Positions 29,203 through 38,256 of a stretch of DNA of 41,726 nt are shown in pieces (positions within the stretch are counted from its first letter, which is position 1; the number at the start of each line of letters is the position of its first letter). Position numbers and translations under genes: made by a program. The notes beneath the pieces are model-generated. The model made no database searches. It saw only the letters and a program-made list of their open reading frames with translations, and was not told where the DNA came from. This DNA comes from an uncultured beta proteobacterium (GTDB lineage: Bacteria > Pseudomonadota > Gammaproteobacteria > Burkholderiales > Burkholderiaceae_C): positions 1 through 41,726 of the forward strand of contig CAITQH010000102.1 in the NCBI GenBank assembly GCA_903894475.1, given 5' to 3'.

Positions 29203-30048
29203 ATGATCCAGCCTCAACGCCAACCCGAGATGCCTGACCTGCGCGTCGTTCCAGTGGCCGACCTGCTGCTGCACGAGCAGCACGACGCGCAGCGCAGCGA
29301 GCCACTGTTGCAGCGTCTGCGCACCGATGGTGTGCTCAAGAATCCACCCATCGTGGCCACGATTCCGGGCGAGCAGCGCTACGTGGTGCTGGATGGTGCC
29401 AATCGAGTCACCGCAGCGCATGCCTTGGGGATGGAGCACATTGCGGTCCAGGTCGTTGATTACGAGGACCCGGAACTGATTCTTGACACCTGGTATCACC
29501 TCATCAAGGGCATGGATGTTGAGCAATTCAAGGATTTGCTGGCCGGGCTTCCGGGGATCAGAACCGAGGCAGCCGACCTGATGCACGCACGGGCACTGCT
29601 TGCGCGGCGGGAATCGCTGGCCTTTGTCGAATATCCGCATGGTGAGGTTTGTAGTCTGTTTGCAGAGGGCAATTTGCACCAGCGAACGCAGCGGCTCAAC
29701 GACATCGTCGATCTCTACAAGGCGCGCGGTCGAATCTTTCGTGCCAATACGGACCATCTGCCATCGTTGCTGTCACTCTATGATGATATTACGGTGCTGG
29801 TGGTTTTTCCGCATTACGCGCCGGCTGAAATTGTTGATCTGGCCCGGGTCGGGGCTTTCCTGCCGGCCGGAATTTCGCGCCACTTGATTCCACGACGCGC
29901 GCTGCGCATCAACCTGCCGCTGGCGATGCTGGGCAACGGCGCAAGCCTGGACGAAAAGAACCGCTGGCTAAGCGACTGGATGAAAGAAAAAGTCGCCGCG
30001 AAAGCAGCGCGCTATTACCAGGAGTCGACCTTCTTGTTTGATGAGTGA
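29203..30048 (+). CDS. ParB/sulfiredoxin-fold protein resembling free-serine kinases (SerK/SbnI)
   Basis: 'VPVADLLLHEQHDAQRSEPLLQRLRTDGVLKNPPIVATIPGEQRYVVLDGANRVTAAHALGMEHIAVQVVDY...TWYHLI' and C-terminal 'ISRHLIPRRALRINLPL' follow the layout recalled for SerK/SbnI (HEQ-like motif, DGxxR, RH-x-x-P tail). ORF also allows start 29185. Confidence 0.7.
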   Translation: MIQPQRQPEMPDLRVVPVADLLLHEQHDAQRSEPLLQRLRTDGVLKNPPIVATIPGEQRYVVLDGANRVTAAHALGMEHIAVQVVDYEDPELILDTWYHLIKGMDVEQFKDLLAGLPGIRTEAADLMHARALLARRESLAFVEYPHGEVCSLFAEGNLHQRTQRLNDIVDLYKARGRIFRANTDHLPSLLSLYDDITVLVVFPHYAPAEIVDLARVGAFLPAGISRHLIPRRALRINLPLAMLGNGASLDEKNRWLSDWMKEKVAAKAARYYQESTFLFDE

Positions 30049-30133
30049 CGCTCAGTCAGAATTGCCCATGTTCTCATCAGGGGCAGGGTAAACCTCAGCA
30101 AACAAGGTCTTTTAATTCATGCTAAAGGCGTGC

Positions 30134-30144
30134 ATACTGTATAC
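30134..30144. promoter_or_regulatory. Second ATAC-N3-ATAC element upstream of trpB2
   Basis: ATACtgtATAC, same spacing as the element at 29096-29106. Confidence 0.3.
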
Positions 30145-30192
30145 GGGAATCCCCCTCCATCCGCGTTATCAATAAATTTCTGAGGAGCAAAC

Positions 30193-31563
30193 ATGAGTCA
30201 TCAAACGAAGTACCTTTTGGAAGAGAGCCAGATGCCACGCTTCTGGTACAACATTCAGGCGGACTTGCCCAAGCCGGCGCCCGCAGTGTTGCATCCGGGT
30301 ACCTTGCAGCCAGTCGGTCCTGACGATCTGGCTCCGCTATTCCCCATGACCTTGATCATGCAGGAAGTGAGCATGGAGCGCGAGATAGAGATTCCCGAAC
30401 CGGTGCGTGATGTCTTTCGCCTCTGGCGTCCGGCGCCCATGTTCCGCGCGCACCGACTCGAAAAAGCACTGGGCACCCCGGCCAAGATTTACTACAAATA
30501 TGAAGGTGTCAGCCCGGCAGGCAGCCACAAGCCGAACACTGCCGTGCCGCAGGCGTTCTATAACAAGGAAGCGGGTGTCAAACGGATAACCACCGAGACC
30601 GGTGCCGGGCAGTGGGGGTCCTCAATGGCCTTTGCAGGTTCTTTGTTCGGTCTGCAGGTTGAGGTGTTCCAGGTTCGGGTGTCGTATGACCAGAAGCCCT
30701 ATCGGCGCGCCCTGATGGAAACCTATGGCGCACGTTGCGTGGCCTCTCCGTCCAATGAAACGGTCTATGGGCGCGCGGTGCTGGCCGAGAACCCGAATCA
30801 TCCTGGCAGTCTGGGTATCGCGATTTCGGAGGCGGTCGAGTTGGCGGTACAGCGCGAAGACACCAAGTACGCGCTGGGCTCGGTATTAAATCATGTGTTG
30901 CTGCACCAGACCATCATCGGGCAAGAGGCGATGGAGCAGATGCAGATGGCCGATGACTGGCCTGATGTGGTGGTCGGTTGCTGCGGTGGCGGCTCCAACT
31001 TTGCCGGTATCGCTTTTCCGTTTATGGGTCACGGCTTGCGCGGTGGCAAGACGTCGCGCTTCGTCGCGGTGGAGCCTGCTGCCTGCCCGTCATTGACGCG
31101 AGGCAAATACGCCTACGATTTTGGCGACACCGGTCGCATGACGCCCCTGACCAAGATGCACACTCTGGGCAGTCAGTTCACGCCACCGGGCTTTCATGCC
31201 GGAGGCCTGCGCTACCATGGCATGTCACCGTTGGTCTCGCATTGCAAGGAACTGGGCTTGATTGAAGCCGTGGCCTACAACCAGGTCGAGTGCTTTGAGG
31301 CGGCTGTGCTGTTTGCGCGCAATGAGGGCATCGTGCCCGCACCCGAGTCCAGCCACGCCATCAAGGGTGCCATTGCCGAGGCCATGCGATGCAAGCGCGA
31401 AGGCAAATCCGAAACGATCCTCTTCAATCTGTCGGGCCACGGCCATTTCGACATGATGGCCTACCAAAAGTACTTTGCCGGCGAAATGTCAGACGCACTC
31501 TACGACGAAGCCGAACTGGCCAAGTCCTTGGCGGGTCTGCCCAACGTGCCTGAAACGGCTTGA
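30193..31563 (+). CDS. trpB2: TrpB-like PLP enzyme of the TrpB2 type (tryptophan synthase beta homolog)
   Basis: 'YYKYEGVSPAGSHKPNTAVPQAFYNK' PLP-Lys site, 'TTETGAGQWGSSMAFAGSLFGLQVEVFQVRVSYDQKPYRRALMETYGA', 'GCCGGGSNFAGIAFPF'; ~456 aa; RBS gaggag; no trpA partner in the window. Confidence 0.9.
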   Translation: MSHQTKYLLEESQMPRFWYNIQADLPKPAPAVLHPGTLQPVGPDDLAPLFPMTLIMQEVSMEREIEIPEPVRDVFRLWRPAPMFRAHRLEKALGTPAKIYYKYEGVSPAGSHKPNTAVPQAFYNKEAGVKRITTETGAGQWGSSMAFAGSLFGLQVEVFQVRVSYDQKPYRRALMETYGARCVASPSNETVYGRAVLAENPNHPGSLGIAISEAVELAVQREDTKYALGSVLNHVLLHQTIIGQEAMEQMQMADDWPDVVVGCCGGGSNFAGIAFPFMGHGLRGGKTSRFVAVEPAACPSLTRGKYAYDFGDTGRMTPLTKMHTLGSQFTPPGFHAGGLRYHGMSPLVSHCKELGLIEAVAYNQVECFEAAVLFARNEGIVPAPESSHAIKGAIAEAMRCKREGKSETILFNLSGHGHFDMMAYQKYFAGEMSDALYDEAELAKSLAGLPNVPETA

Positions 31564-31564
31564 G

Positions 31565-32302
31565 TCAGCGGTAAGCGACCGACGGCCGGGTGACCGTCAA
31601 CAGACGGTCCAGGCCGCCGGTATCGATGCTGATATTTGCGTATTCGCGTACCTTGGGCTTGGCCCGGTACGCTACGCTGAGTCCTGCCAGTTTCATCATT
31701 TCCAGGTCGTTGACGCCATCGCCGACCGCGATCACCTGCTCGTGAGAGCAACCGATCTGAAGGCAGATCTGGGCCACCGTATCACGCTTGGCGTGCTGGT
31801 CGATCACCGCGCCGAGCAATCGGCCAGTCAGTCTGTCATCCTGGATTTCGAGTTCGTTGGAGTGGGCAAAGTCCAGCCCCAAGCGAGGTTTTAGCCGATC
31901 GGTAAAGTAGGTGAAACCGCCCGAAATCAGCAGGATCTTGAGCCCGTCCCAGCGTGCATAGGCGAGCAGTTGCAAGGCGCCCGGATTGAGTCGAAGTCTG
32001 TGTTCATAAACCCGTTGCAGCGCCGAAACGTGGGTACCAGCCAGAATGGCGAGCCGACGGCGCAGGCTGTCTTCAAAGTTGCTGATTTCGCCACGCATCG
32101 CCGCCTCGGTAATGACCTGAACCTGCGGACCCTTGCCCACAACATCGGCAATCTCGTCGATGCATTCGATGTCGACCAGCGTGGAATCCATATCGAAGGC
32201 AATCAGCCGGTAGTCACTGAGCTTCAGCTTAGGCTTGATGCCTTGAATGAACAGACCAGTGCTGTCTTGCAGCGCTGCGCGGGGTCTTGAGGGGACGTTC
32301 AT
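31565..32302 (-). CDS. serB: Phosphoserine phosphatase
   Basis: HAD motif 'IAFDMDSTLVDIECIDEIAD', 'LLISGGFTYFTDRLKPRLGLDFAHSNELEI', 'VIAVGDGVNDLEMMKLAGLSVAYRAKP'. Confidence 0.94.
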   Translation of the reverse strand: MNVPSRPRAALQDSTGLFIQGIKPKLKLSDYRLIAFDMDSTLVDIECIDEIADVVGKGPQVQVITEAAMRGEISNFEDSLRRRLAILAGTHVSALQRVYEHRLRLNPGALQLLAYARWDGLKILLISGGFTYFTDRLKPRLGLDFAHSNELEIQDDRLTGRLLGAVIDQHAKRDTVAQICLQIGCSHEQVIAVGDGVNDLEMMKLAGLSVAYRAKPKVREYANISIDTGGLDRLLTVTRPSVAYR

Positions 32303-32308
32303 GAGTCC

Positions 32309-35300
32309 TTATACCAAATTACGCAGCAGATCCCGAACCATTTTCGCCCGGTCGCGCATTTCGGGGATCGCCCGCTCAATGCGAAGCTTTTCGTTGCCGG
32401 CCAGTTTGATGTTTCGGTTCTTTTGAATCAGCGCGATGATGCGCATCGGATCAATGGGTGCATCCTTCTTGAAGGTGATCGTGGTGACCGTGGGCGAGGC
32501 GTCCACTTTGACGACGCCAAAGGGTTGACTTGTGACGCGCAGGCGATGAACCTCGATCAGGGTTTGCGCCTGCGCTGGCAGTTTTCCGAAACGGTCCACG
32601 ATCTCTTCAAGCAGGGCGTCTACCTGATCGGTGTTCTTTGCAGTGGCCAGCTTCTTGTAGAAGGACAGGCGCAAATGGACGTCACCGCAATAGTCGTTCG
32701 GAAGCAAGGCTGGTGAATGCAGATTGATATCGGTGGTGGCGCTTAGTGGGCCAAGCAGATCAGGTTCGATACCGGCTTTCAGGCAGCGCACTGCCTCGGA
32801 CAACATTTCGTTGTAAAGCTGAAAGCCGATTTCGAGCATGTTGCCGCTCTGGTTTTCACCGAGAACCTCGCCAGCGCCACGAATTTCCAGATCGTGCATC
32901 GCAAGGTAAAAACCGCTGCCCAACTCTTCCATCTGCTGAATCGCGTCAAGGCGCTGGCTGGCTTGTTTGGTCAGGCCCTGCAGATCAGGCACCATCAGGT
33001 AAGCGTAGGCTTGATGATGGCTGCGACCAACCCGTCCGCGCAGCTGGTGCAACTGGGCCAGGCCAAATTTGTCGGCACGGCTGATGACAATGGTATTGGC
33101 TGTCGGCACATCGATGCCGGTCTCGATGATGGTGGAGCACAACAGAAGATTGAAGCGCTGCGCAACAAAGTCCCGCATCACCGATTCGAGCTGGCGCTCG
33201 GGCATTTGGCCGTGCGCTACGGCGAGGCGTGCCTCCGGCAGCAGTTCTTCGAGCTTGGCCCGGCGATTTTCAATTGTCTCTACTTCATTGTGCAGAAAGT
33301 ACACCTGCCCGCCGCGTTTGAGCTCGCGCAACACCGCTTCGCGGATCACGCCATGGCCCTCGGTTCGGACAAATGTCTTGATCGCGAGACGACGCTGTGG
33401 CGCGGTTGCAATCACACTCAAATCACGCAAGCCTTCGAGTGCCATCCCTAGTGTGCGCGGGATGGGCGTGGCGGTCAGCGTCAATACATCGACATCCGCT
33501 CGCAAGGCCTTCATGGTCTCCTTGTGGCGCACGCCGAACCGGTGTTCCTCGTCGATGATGAGCAAGCCCAGATTGCGAAACTGCGTGCTTTGACTGAGCA
33601 ATTTGTGGGTGCCCACAACGATATCTACCGTTCCGTCGGCCAATCCTTTCAAAGCGGCCGTGATTTCCCTGGCGGAGCGAAAGCGGCTCATTTCAACGAC
33701 CTTGACTGGCCACTTGGCAAAACGGTCAACCAGTGTCTGGTAATGTTGCTCTGCCAGCAAGGTCGTGGGCGCCAGCAGTGCCACCTGCTTGCCACCCGTG
33801 ATGCCGATAAAGGCAGCGCGCAAAGCAACTTCGGTCTTGCCAAAACCAACGTCACCGCAGATCAGGCGATCCATCGGGCGCGGGCTGATCATGTCCTGAA
33901 TCACGGCGTGGATGGCAGCGCTTTGGTCGGGCGTTTCCTCAAACCCAAAGTCGTTGGCAAAGGCTTCATAGTCGGCTGGTGAATAGCGAAAGGCATGGCC
34001 CTCCCTCGCGGCGCGGCGGGCATAGATGTTGAGCAGTTCGGCGGCGCTGTCACGTACCTGTTCGGCAGCTTTGCGCCTGGCCTTTTCCCACTGACCCGAG
34101 CCCAGCTTGTGCAGCGGTGCCTCGTCGGCACTAACGCCGGTGTAGCGGCTGATCAGTTGCAACTGACTGACCGGCACATAGAGCACGGCCTGGTCGGCAT
34201 ACTCCAGGTGCAGGAATTCCTGCACCTCGGATTCGCCATCTGCTCGTGACTTTCCCACGTCAAGGTTGATCAGGCCCCGATAGCGGCCAATGCCGTGTGC
34301 TGAATGGACCACCGGGTCCCCGATATTGAGTTCGCTCAAGTCCTTGATCAGCGCCTCGACATCACTGACCTGTTCCTGCTTTTTGCGCCTTCGGGCTGTC
34401 GGACCGGCAGCGAACAATTCGGTTTCTGTGACAAAGTCAATACCTGCTTCCAGCCAGGAAAAGCCGGTATACAGCGACGAAGTGGCGATGCCCAAAGGCT
34501 CATTGGCAAGTTCGAACTCCGCCAGGCTTGCAAAGGATGGAGGTGTGAGGCCACTGGCATGCAGAAAGTCCAGCAAGCTGGTTTTTCGACCCTCGCTTTC
34601 GGCCAGTACCAGTATTCGATGAGCGGTCTGGCCAAGGTGCGCCTTCAGGCGTGCAAGTGGCTCGTCAGCGCCGCGCATCGCAGTCAGATTGGTCAAGGGT
34701 CCAAACAGCGGACTCTCGCCGAAGTCTTCGCTGACCGATCGGAAGGCTAACTGAGAGTGTTGATTGACTCGGGTGTAGAACTGTTCTGCACTGAGGAATA
34801 GCGCCTCGGGTGGCAGGGCCGGTCGTTCCGGGTCACCCTGCACCAGACGGTAACGTTCACGCGCGTCCTGCCAGAAATGTTCAAAAACCTGCTCCAGTTC
34901 GCCATGCAGCAGCACCGTCGCGGCAGTACCCAGGTAGTCAAAAACGGTCGCGGTTTCCTCAAAAAAGAGCGGCAGGTAGTACTCGATACCGGCAGTGGCG
35001 ACACCGTTGCCGATATCCTTGTAGATCCTGCTCTTTGTTGGGTCCCCGTCCAGCAGTTCACGCCAGCGACTGCGAAAGCGCGCGCGGGCCGCATCATCCA
35101 TCGGGAATTCACGGCCCGGCAGCAAGCGAACCTCGGGCACGGGGTACAGACTGCGTTGACTATCCGGATCAAAAGTGCGAATGCTGTCGATTTCATCGTC
35201 GAACAGGTCAACCCTGTAGGGAACCGGCGATCCCATCGGGAAAAGGTCGATCAAACCCCCGCGCACTGCGTATTCGCCAGGGCTGACCACCTGACTTACG

Positions 35301-35764
35301 TGGCTGTAACCAGCCAGGGTCAGTTGAGCCTTGAAGCTGGCCTCATCGAGCTTTTGTTTGACCTTGAAGTGAAATGTATATGCGGCCAAAAAGGCCGGTG
35401 GCGCCAGTCGGTAGAGCACCGTCGTAGCCGGTACGATGACCATGTCTGCGCCGGTCTTGTCGTCGTGCTGGTTGATCCGCCAAAGTGTGGCCAATCGCTC
35501 GCTGATCAGATCCTGGTGCGGAGAAAAGCTGTCGTACGGGAGTGTCTCCCAATCCGGGAACAGAACACATCGCAAGTCGGGCGCAAAGAATCCGATTTCA
35601 TCGATCAGACGCTGCGCATCGGCGGAGTCTGCGGTCACGATGGCGGTCAATTTGCCACTGTCGCGCTCACGCAATCCCAATTGGGCCAGCAAAAGCGCGT
35701 CGGCGGATCCGGCGGGTTTGGGTAAGGTGAAACGCTTGCCGGGGAGAAGCTTGGGTAAATCCAT
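32309..35764 (-). CDS. mfd: Transcription-repair coupling factor Mfd
   Basis: 1151 aa; 'DRLICGDVGFGKTEVALRAAF', 'IIDEEHRFGVRHKE', 'TLTATPIPRTLGMAL', 'ADKFGLAQLHQLRGRVGRS'. Confidence 0.97.
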   Translation of the reverse strand: MDLPKLLPGKRFTLPKPAGSADALLLAQLGLRERDSGKLTAIVTADSADAQRLIDEIGFFAPDLRCVLFPDWETLPYDSFSPHQDLISERLATLWRINQHDDKTGADMVIVPATTVLYRLAPPAFLAAYTFHFKVKQKLDEASFKAQLTLAGYSHVSQVVSPGEYAVRGGLIDLFPMGSPVPYRVDLFDDEIDSIRTFDPDSQRSLYPVPEVRLLPGREFPMDDAARARFRSRWRELLDGDPTKSRIYKDIGNGVATAGIEYYLPLFFEETATVFDYLGTAATVLLHGELEQVFEHFWQDARERYRLVQGDPERPALPPEALFLSAEQFYTRVNQHSQLAFRSVSEDFGESPLFGPLTNLTAMRGADEPLARLKAHLGQTAHRILVLAESEGRKTSLLDFLHASGLTPPSFASLAEFELANEPLGIATSSLYTGFSWLEAGIDFVTETELFAAGPTARRRKKQEQVSDVEALIKDLSELNIGDPVVHSAHGIGRYRGLINLDVGKSRADGESEVQEFLHLEYADQAVLYVPVSQLQLISRYTGVSADEAPLHKLGSGQWEKARRKAAEQVRDSAAELLNIYARRAAREGHAFRYSPADYEAFANDFGFEETPDQSAAIHAVIQDMISPRPMDRLICGDVGFGKTEVALRAAFIGITGGKQVALLAPTTLLAEQHYQTLVDRFAKWPVKVVEMSRFRSAREITAALKGLADGTVDIVVGTHKLLSQSTQFRNLGLLIIDEEHRFGVRHKETMKALRADVDVLTLTATPIPRTLGMALEGLRDLSVIATAPQRRLAIKTFVRTEGHGVIREAVLRELKRGGQVYFLHNEVETIENRRAKLEELLPEARLAVAHGQMPERQLESVMRDFVAQRFNLLLCSTIIETGIDVPTANTIVISRADKFGLAQLHQLRGRVGRSHHQAYAYLMVPDLQGLTKQASQRLDAIQQMEELGSGFYLAMHDLEIRGAGEVLGENQSGNMLEIGFQLYNEMLSEAVRCLKAGIEPDLLGPLSATTDINLHSPALLPNDYCGDVHLRLSFYKKLATAKNTDQVDALLEEIVDRFGKLPAQAQTLIEVHRLRVTSQPFGVVKVDASPTVTTITFKKDAPIDPMRIIALIQKNRNIKLAGNEKLRIERAIPEMRDRAKMVRDLLRNLV

Positions 35765-35794
35765 GAACGGCTTATTTTAGAATGGGGCACGCCC

Positions 35795-36562
35795 ATGTCC
35801 GATACCTCCGAGAATTTACCAGCCGATGACTCATCAAGAGCACGATGCTGGGCCCTGATTCCATGTGCTGGCAGTGGTTCACGTGCGGGCCTGGATCGCC
35901 CCAAACAGTACCAGGTGCTGGCCGGCAAGCCCATGGTGTTGCACACACTGGCAGCCTTTGCGACAGTAAGTCGCGTCACCGGAATTCTTGTGGTGCTTGC
36001 CCCGGGCGACTCGTTTCTTTCAAACCGACAGTCGGACTATTGGGTCGCTGACTGCGGCGGTGCGACCCGGGCTGAGACTGTCGCCAATGGTCTGAAATTT
36101 CTTCTTCAGAAGGGCGCTGCAGGGAATGATTGGGTGTTGGTGCACGATGCTGCGCGTTGCCTGGTCACGCCAGCACAAATCAATGTCCTGATCGATGCCT
36201 GCGAGATAGACCTTGTTGGCGGTTTGCTGGCTCATCCTTTGGCAGACACGCTCAAATGCGCCGTGGACGACCGGGTGACGGAAACCCTCCAACGCCACGA
36301 TAAATGGCTGGCGCAGACACCTCAGATGTTTCGCATTGACATGCTGATGCATGCACTGAGCCAGGCAGGCGCGGAGGTGACGGATGAGTCGAGCGCCGTC
36401 GAGAGTATCGGTCTGCGACCCTTGTTGGTGCGCGGCAGCGCACAGAACTTCAAGGTGACTTACCCTGAGGATGTTGCCCTGGCCCATCTGTTGTTGCAGG
36501 CACGTTCAGTGGGAATCCATGATTCAGACAACCCGGTAACGACCGTCAGGAAGGGACCATGA
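35795..36562 (+). CDS. ispD: 2-C-methyl-D-erythritol 4-phosphate cytidylyltransferase
   Basis: '[33 protein letters not shown]', 'VHDAARCLV', 'AQTPQMFR'. Confidence 0.94.
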   Translation: MSDTSENLPADDSSRARCWALIPCAGSGSRAGLDRPKQYQVLAGKPMVLHTLAAFATVSRVTGILVVLAPGDSFLSNRQSDYWVADCGGATRAETVANGLKFLLQKGAAGNDWVLVHDAARCLVTPAQINVLIDACEIDLVGGLLAHPLADTLKCAVDDRVTETLQRHDKWLAQTPQMFRIDMLMHALSQAGAEVTDESSAVESIGLRPLLVRGSAQNFKVTYPEDVALAHLLLQARSVGIHDSDNPVTTVRKGP

Positions 36563-36563
36563 C

Positions 36564-37046
36564 ATGAGTTTCAGAATCGGCGAAGGCTGGGATGTGCACG
36601 CACTGGTGGCGGGTCGCAAACTCATCCTCGGTGGAGTGATGATCGATTTTCATCTCGGCCTGTTAGGCCACTCCGATGCCGATGTGCTGTCGCATGCCAT
36701 CACCGATGCACTGCTGGGTGCGGCGGCGCTGGGTGATATCGGCCAGCATTTTCCGGACAGCGACGAGCGTTTCAGGGGCGCTGACTCGATGGTCTTGCTG
36801 GCTGAAGCGGCGCGCCTGGTGAGAGCGAACGGCTTTCAGATTGGCAATGTTGACAGTACGGTGATAGCCCAAGCACCCAAGCTGATGCCCTACCGTGCCG
36901 CGATGTGTGCACAGATTGCGTCGGCCCTGGCCATCTCGGTGAATCAGGTCAACGTCAAAGCCAAGACGGCAGAGAAGATGGGCCCCGTCGGGTCGGGTCA
37001 GGCAATCGAGGCGCGCGCTGTCGTGCTGCTGACCCCTTTGCGATGA
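36564..37046 (+). CDS. ispF: 2-C-methyl-D-erythritol 2,4-cyclodiphosphate synthase
   Basis: '[24 protein letters not shown]...[33 protein letters not shown]', '[25 protein letters not shown]'. Confidence 0.97.
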   Translation: MSFRIGEGWDVHALVAGRKLILGGVMIDFHLGLLGHSDADVLSHAITDALLGAAALGDIGQHFPDSDERFRGADSMVLLAEAARLVRANGFQIGNVDSTVIAQAPKLMPYRAAMCAQIASALAISVNQVNVKAKTAEKMGPVGSGQAIEARAVVLLTPLR

Positions 37047-37085
37047 TGGCGCTGCTCATTCTTTGCTCATGCAGCGACAAATCGG

Positions 37086-37991
37086 TCACGCTTGCAGCGT
37101 AAAAAGCGGTATGTCCTTGTCCCTGGCCAGGGCGTCAAGTGCCTCGCGTGTCATGCCCTCCAGGTAAGTGGCGATGGCTTGATGGGTTTGTGTCGACAGC
37201 ATGGTCAGGACGTTTATATAGGGAACCTGCGCCGTCGCGCACAGTGCTCTGGCAAAGTGGGGCTCCAGCGCAGCGACCGCGACTCGCCCGTTCTTGCACG
37301 CATAGACACGGTAGCCGGCGTGGCCGCCACCGACTGCTGCACCGGCTTGAGTCAGCCCCCAGTTACGAGGCAAGGCAAGGTAAGCTGCGGCTGCCGAAAG
37401 CGCCACTTCGAAGTAACAACTCTTGCCACGCTTTTGCATCAGCACCGCTTGAAGCACGGCTTCCGATGCCATCAGGGACCCCCCCATATCAGCATACAGG
37501 GTAGGGGGCAACTCCAGGCCGTTAACAAGGCCGTTCTCCGCCAGATAGGTCAGATCGTGCCCGGGTTCCTCGGCGCGAGCGCCTGGCGCGCCAACCATGG
37601 CGACCTGAGACAGCGTGGGGTATTGTTTATGCAGGACCTTCCACTCCAGCCCAAGTTTTTTCAGAGCCGATGGGCGAAACGAGGTCAGCAGAATATCGGC
37701 CTTGGCCAACTCGCGTTGCAATGCCCTTTGGCCCTTCTCAGTCTTCAAGTCGGCAACCAGCAATCGAATGCCGCGATGCAACACATCAAAGGCGGTGCGG
37801 TTGTACAAACCCATGGGATCACCCGAAGCGCCCGTTGCTGAACCCGCCGGCGCGGGTGGTTCAAGCTTGACGCAAGTTGCCCCCATCTGCTGACACCTCA
37901 TCAGGGCTGCCGGACCTGGCAGATTCAAGCTCAGACTGAGTACGCGTACGCCCTTGAGTGGTTGGTTCTGGGTTCTGGATGGACTAGCCAT
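37086..37991 (-). CDS. CoA-transferase family III (CaiB/BaiF) protein
   Basis: 'LKGVRVLSLSLNLPGPAALMRCQQMGATCVKLEPP', 'KADILLTSFRPSALKKLGL', 'TLYADMGGSLMASEAVLQAVL'; ATG 37991 preferred over ORF start 38210. Confidence 0.87.
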   Translation of the reverse strand: MASPSRTQNQPLKGVRVLSLSLNLPGPAALMRCQQMGATCVKLEPPAPAGSATGASGDPMGLYNRTAFDVLHRGIRLLVADLKTEKGQRALQRELAKADILLTSFRPSALKKLGLEWKVLHKQYPTLSQVAMVGAPGARAEEPGHDLTYLAENGLVNGLELPPTLYADMGGSLMASEAVLQAVLMQKRGKSCYFEVALSAAAAYLALPRNWGLTQAGAAVGGGHAGYRVYACKNGRVAVAALEPHFARALCATAQVPYINVLTMLSTQTHQAIATYLEGMTREALDALARDKDIPLFTLQA

Positions 37992-38256
37992 TTTGAAAAA
38001 GTGTCTATGACGATGCGGTTTAATGAAGAGGCTGGCTGGTGCCACACAATGCAATCTAACATGGAGCAATTCCAATTTACTGTATCCAGAGCGGCAGGAC
38101 TGTCGCCAACGCGCTTTTCGAACAAAAAATGAAGGGCAGGGAGGTAGAATTCGTCGCATGCGAGACCAGCCAGATTCGCGATTATTTTCTCCCTGGGCAT
38201 GCTTGGGCAATCAGTCAAGACAGCAGCCAGGTCTGCCAATAGGCCCAAGGAATTGA

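Noticed and set aside
29203-30048. Calling the ParB-fold protein a chromosome/plasmid partitioning ParB
   Set aside because: No ParA neighbour and no recognisable KorB/HTH DNA-binding domain; overall layout and C-terminal RHLIP segment better fit SerK/SbnI.
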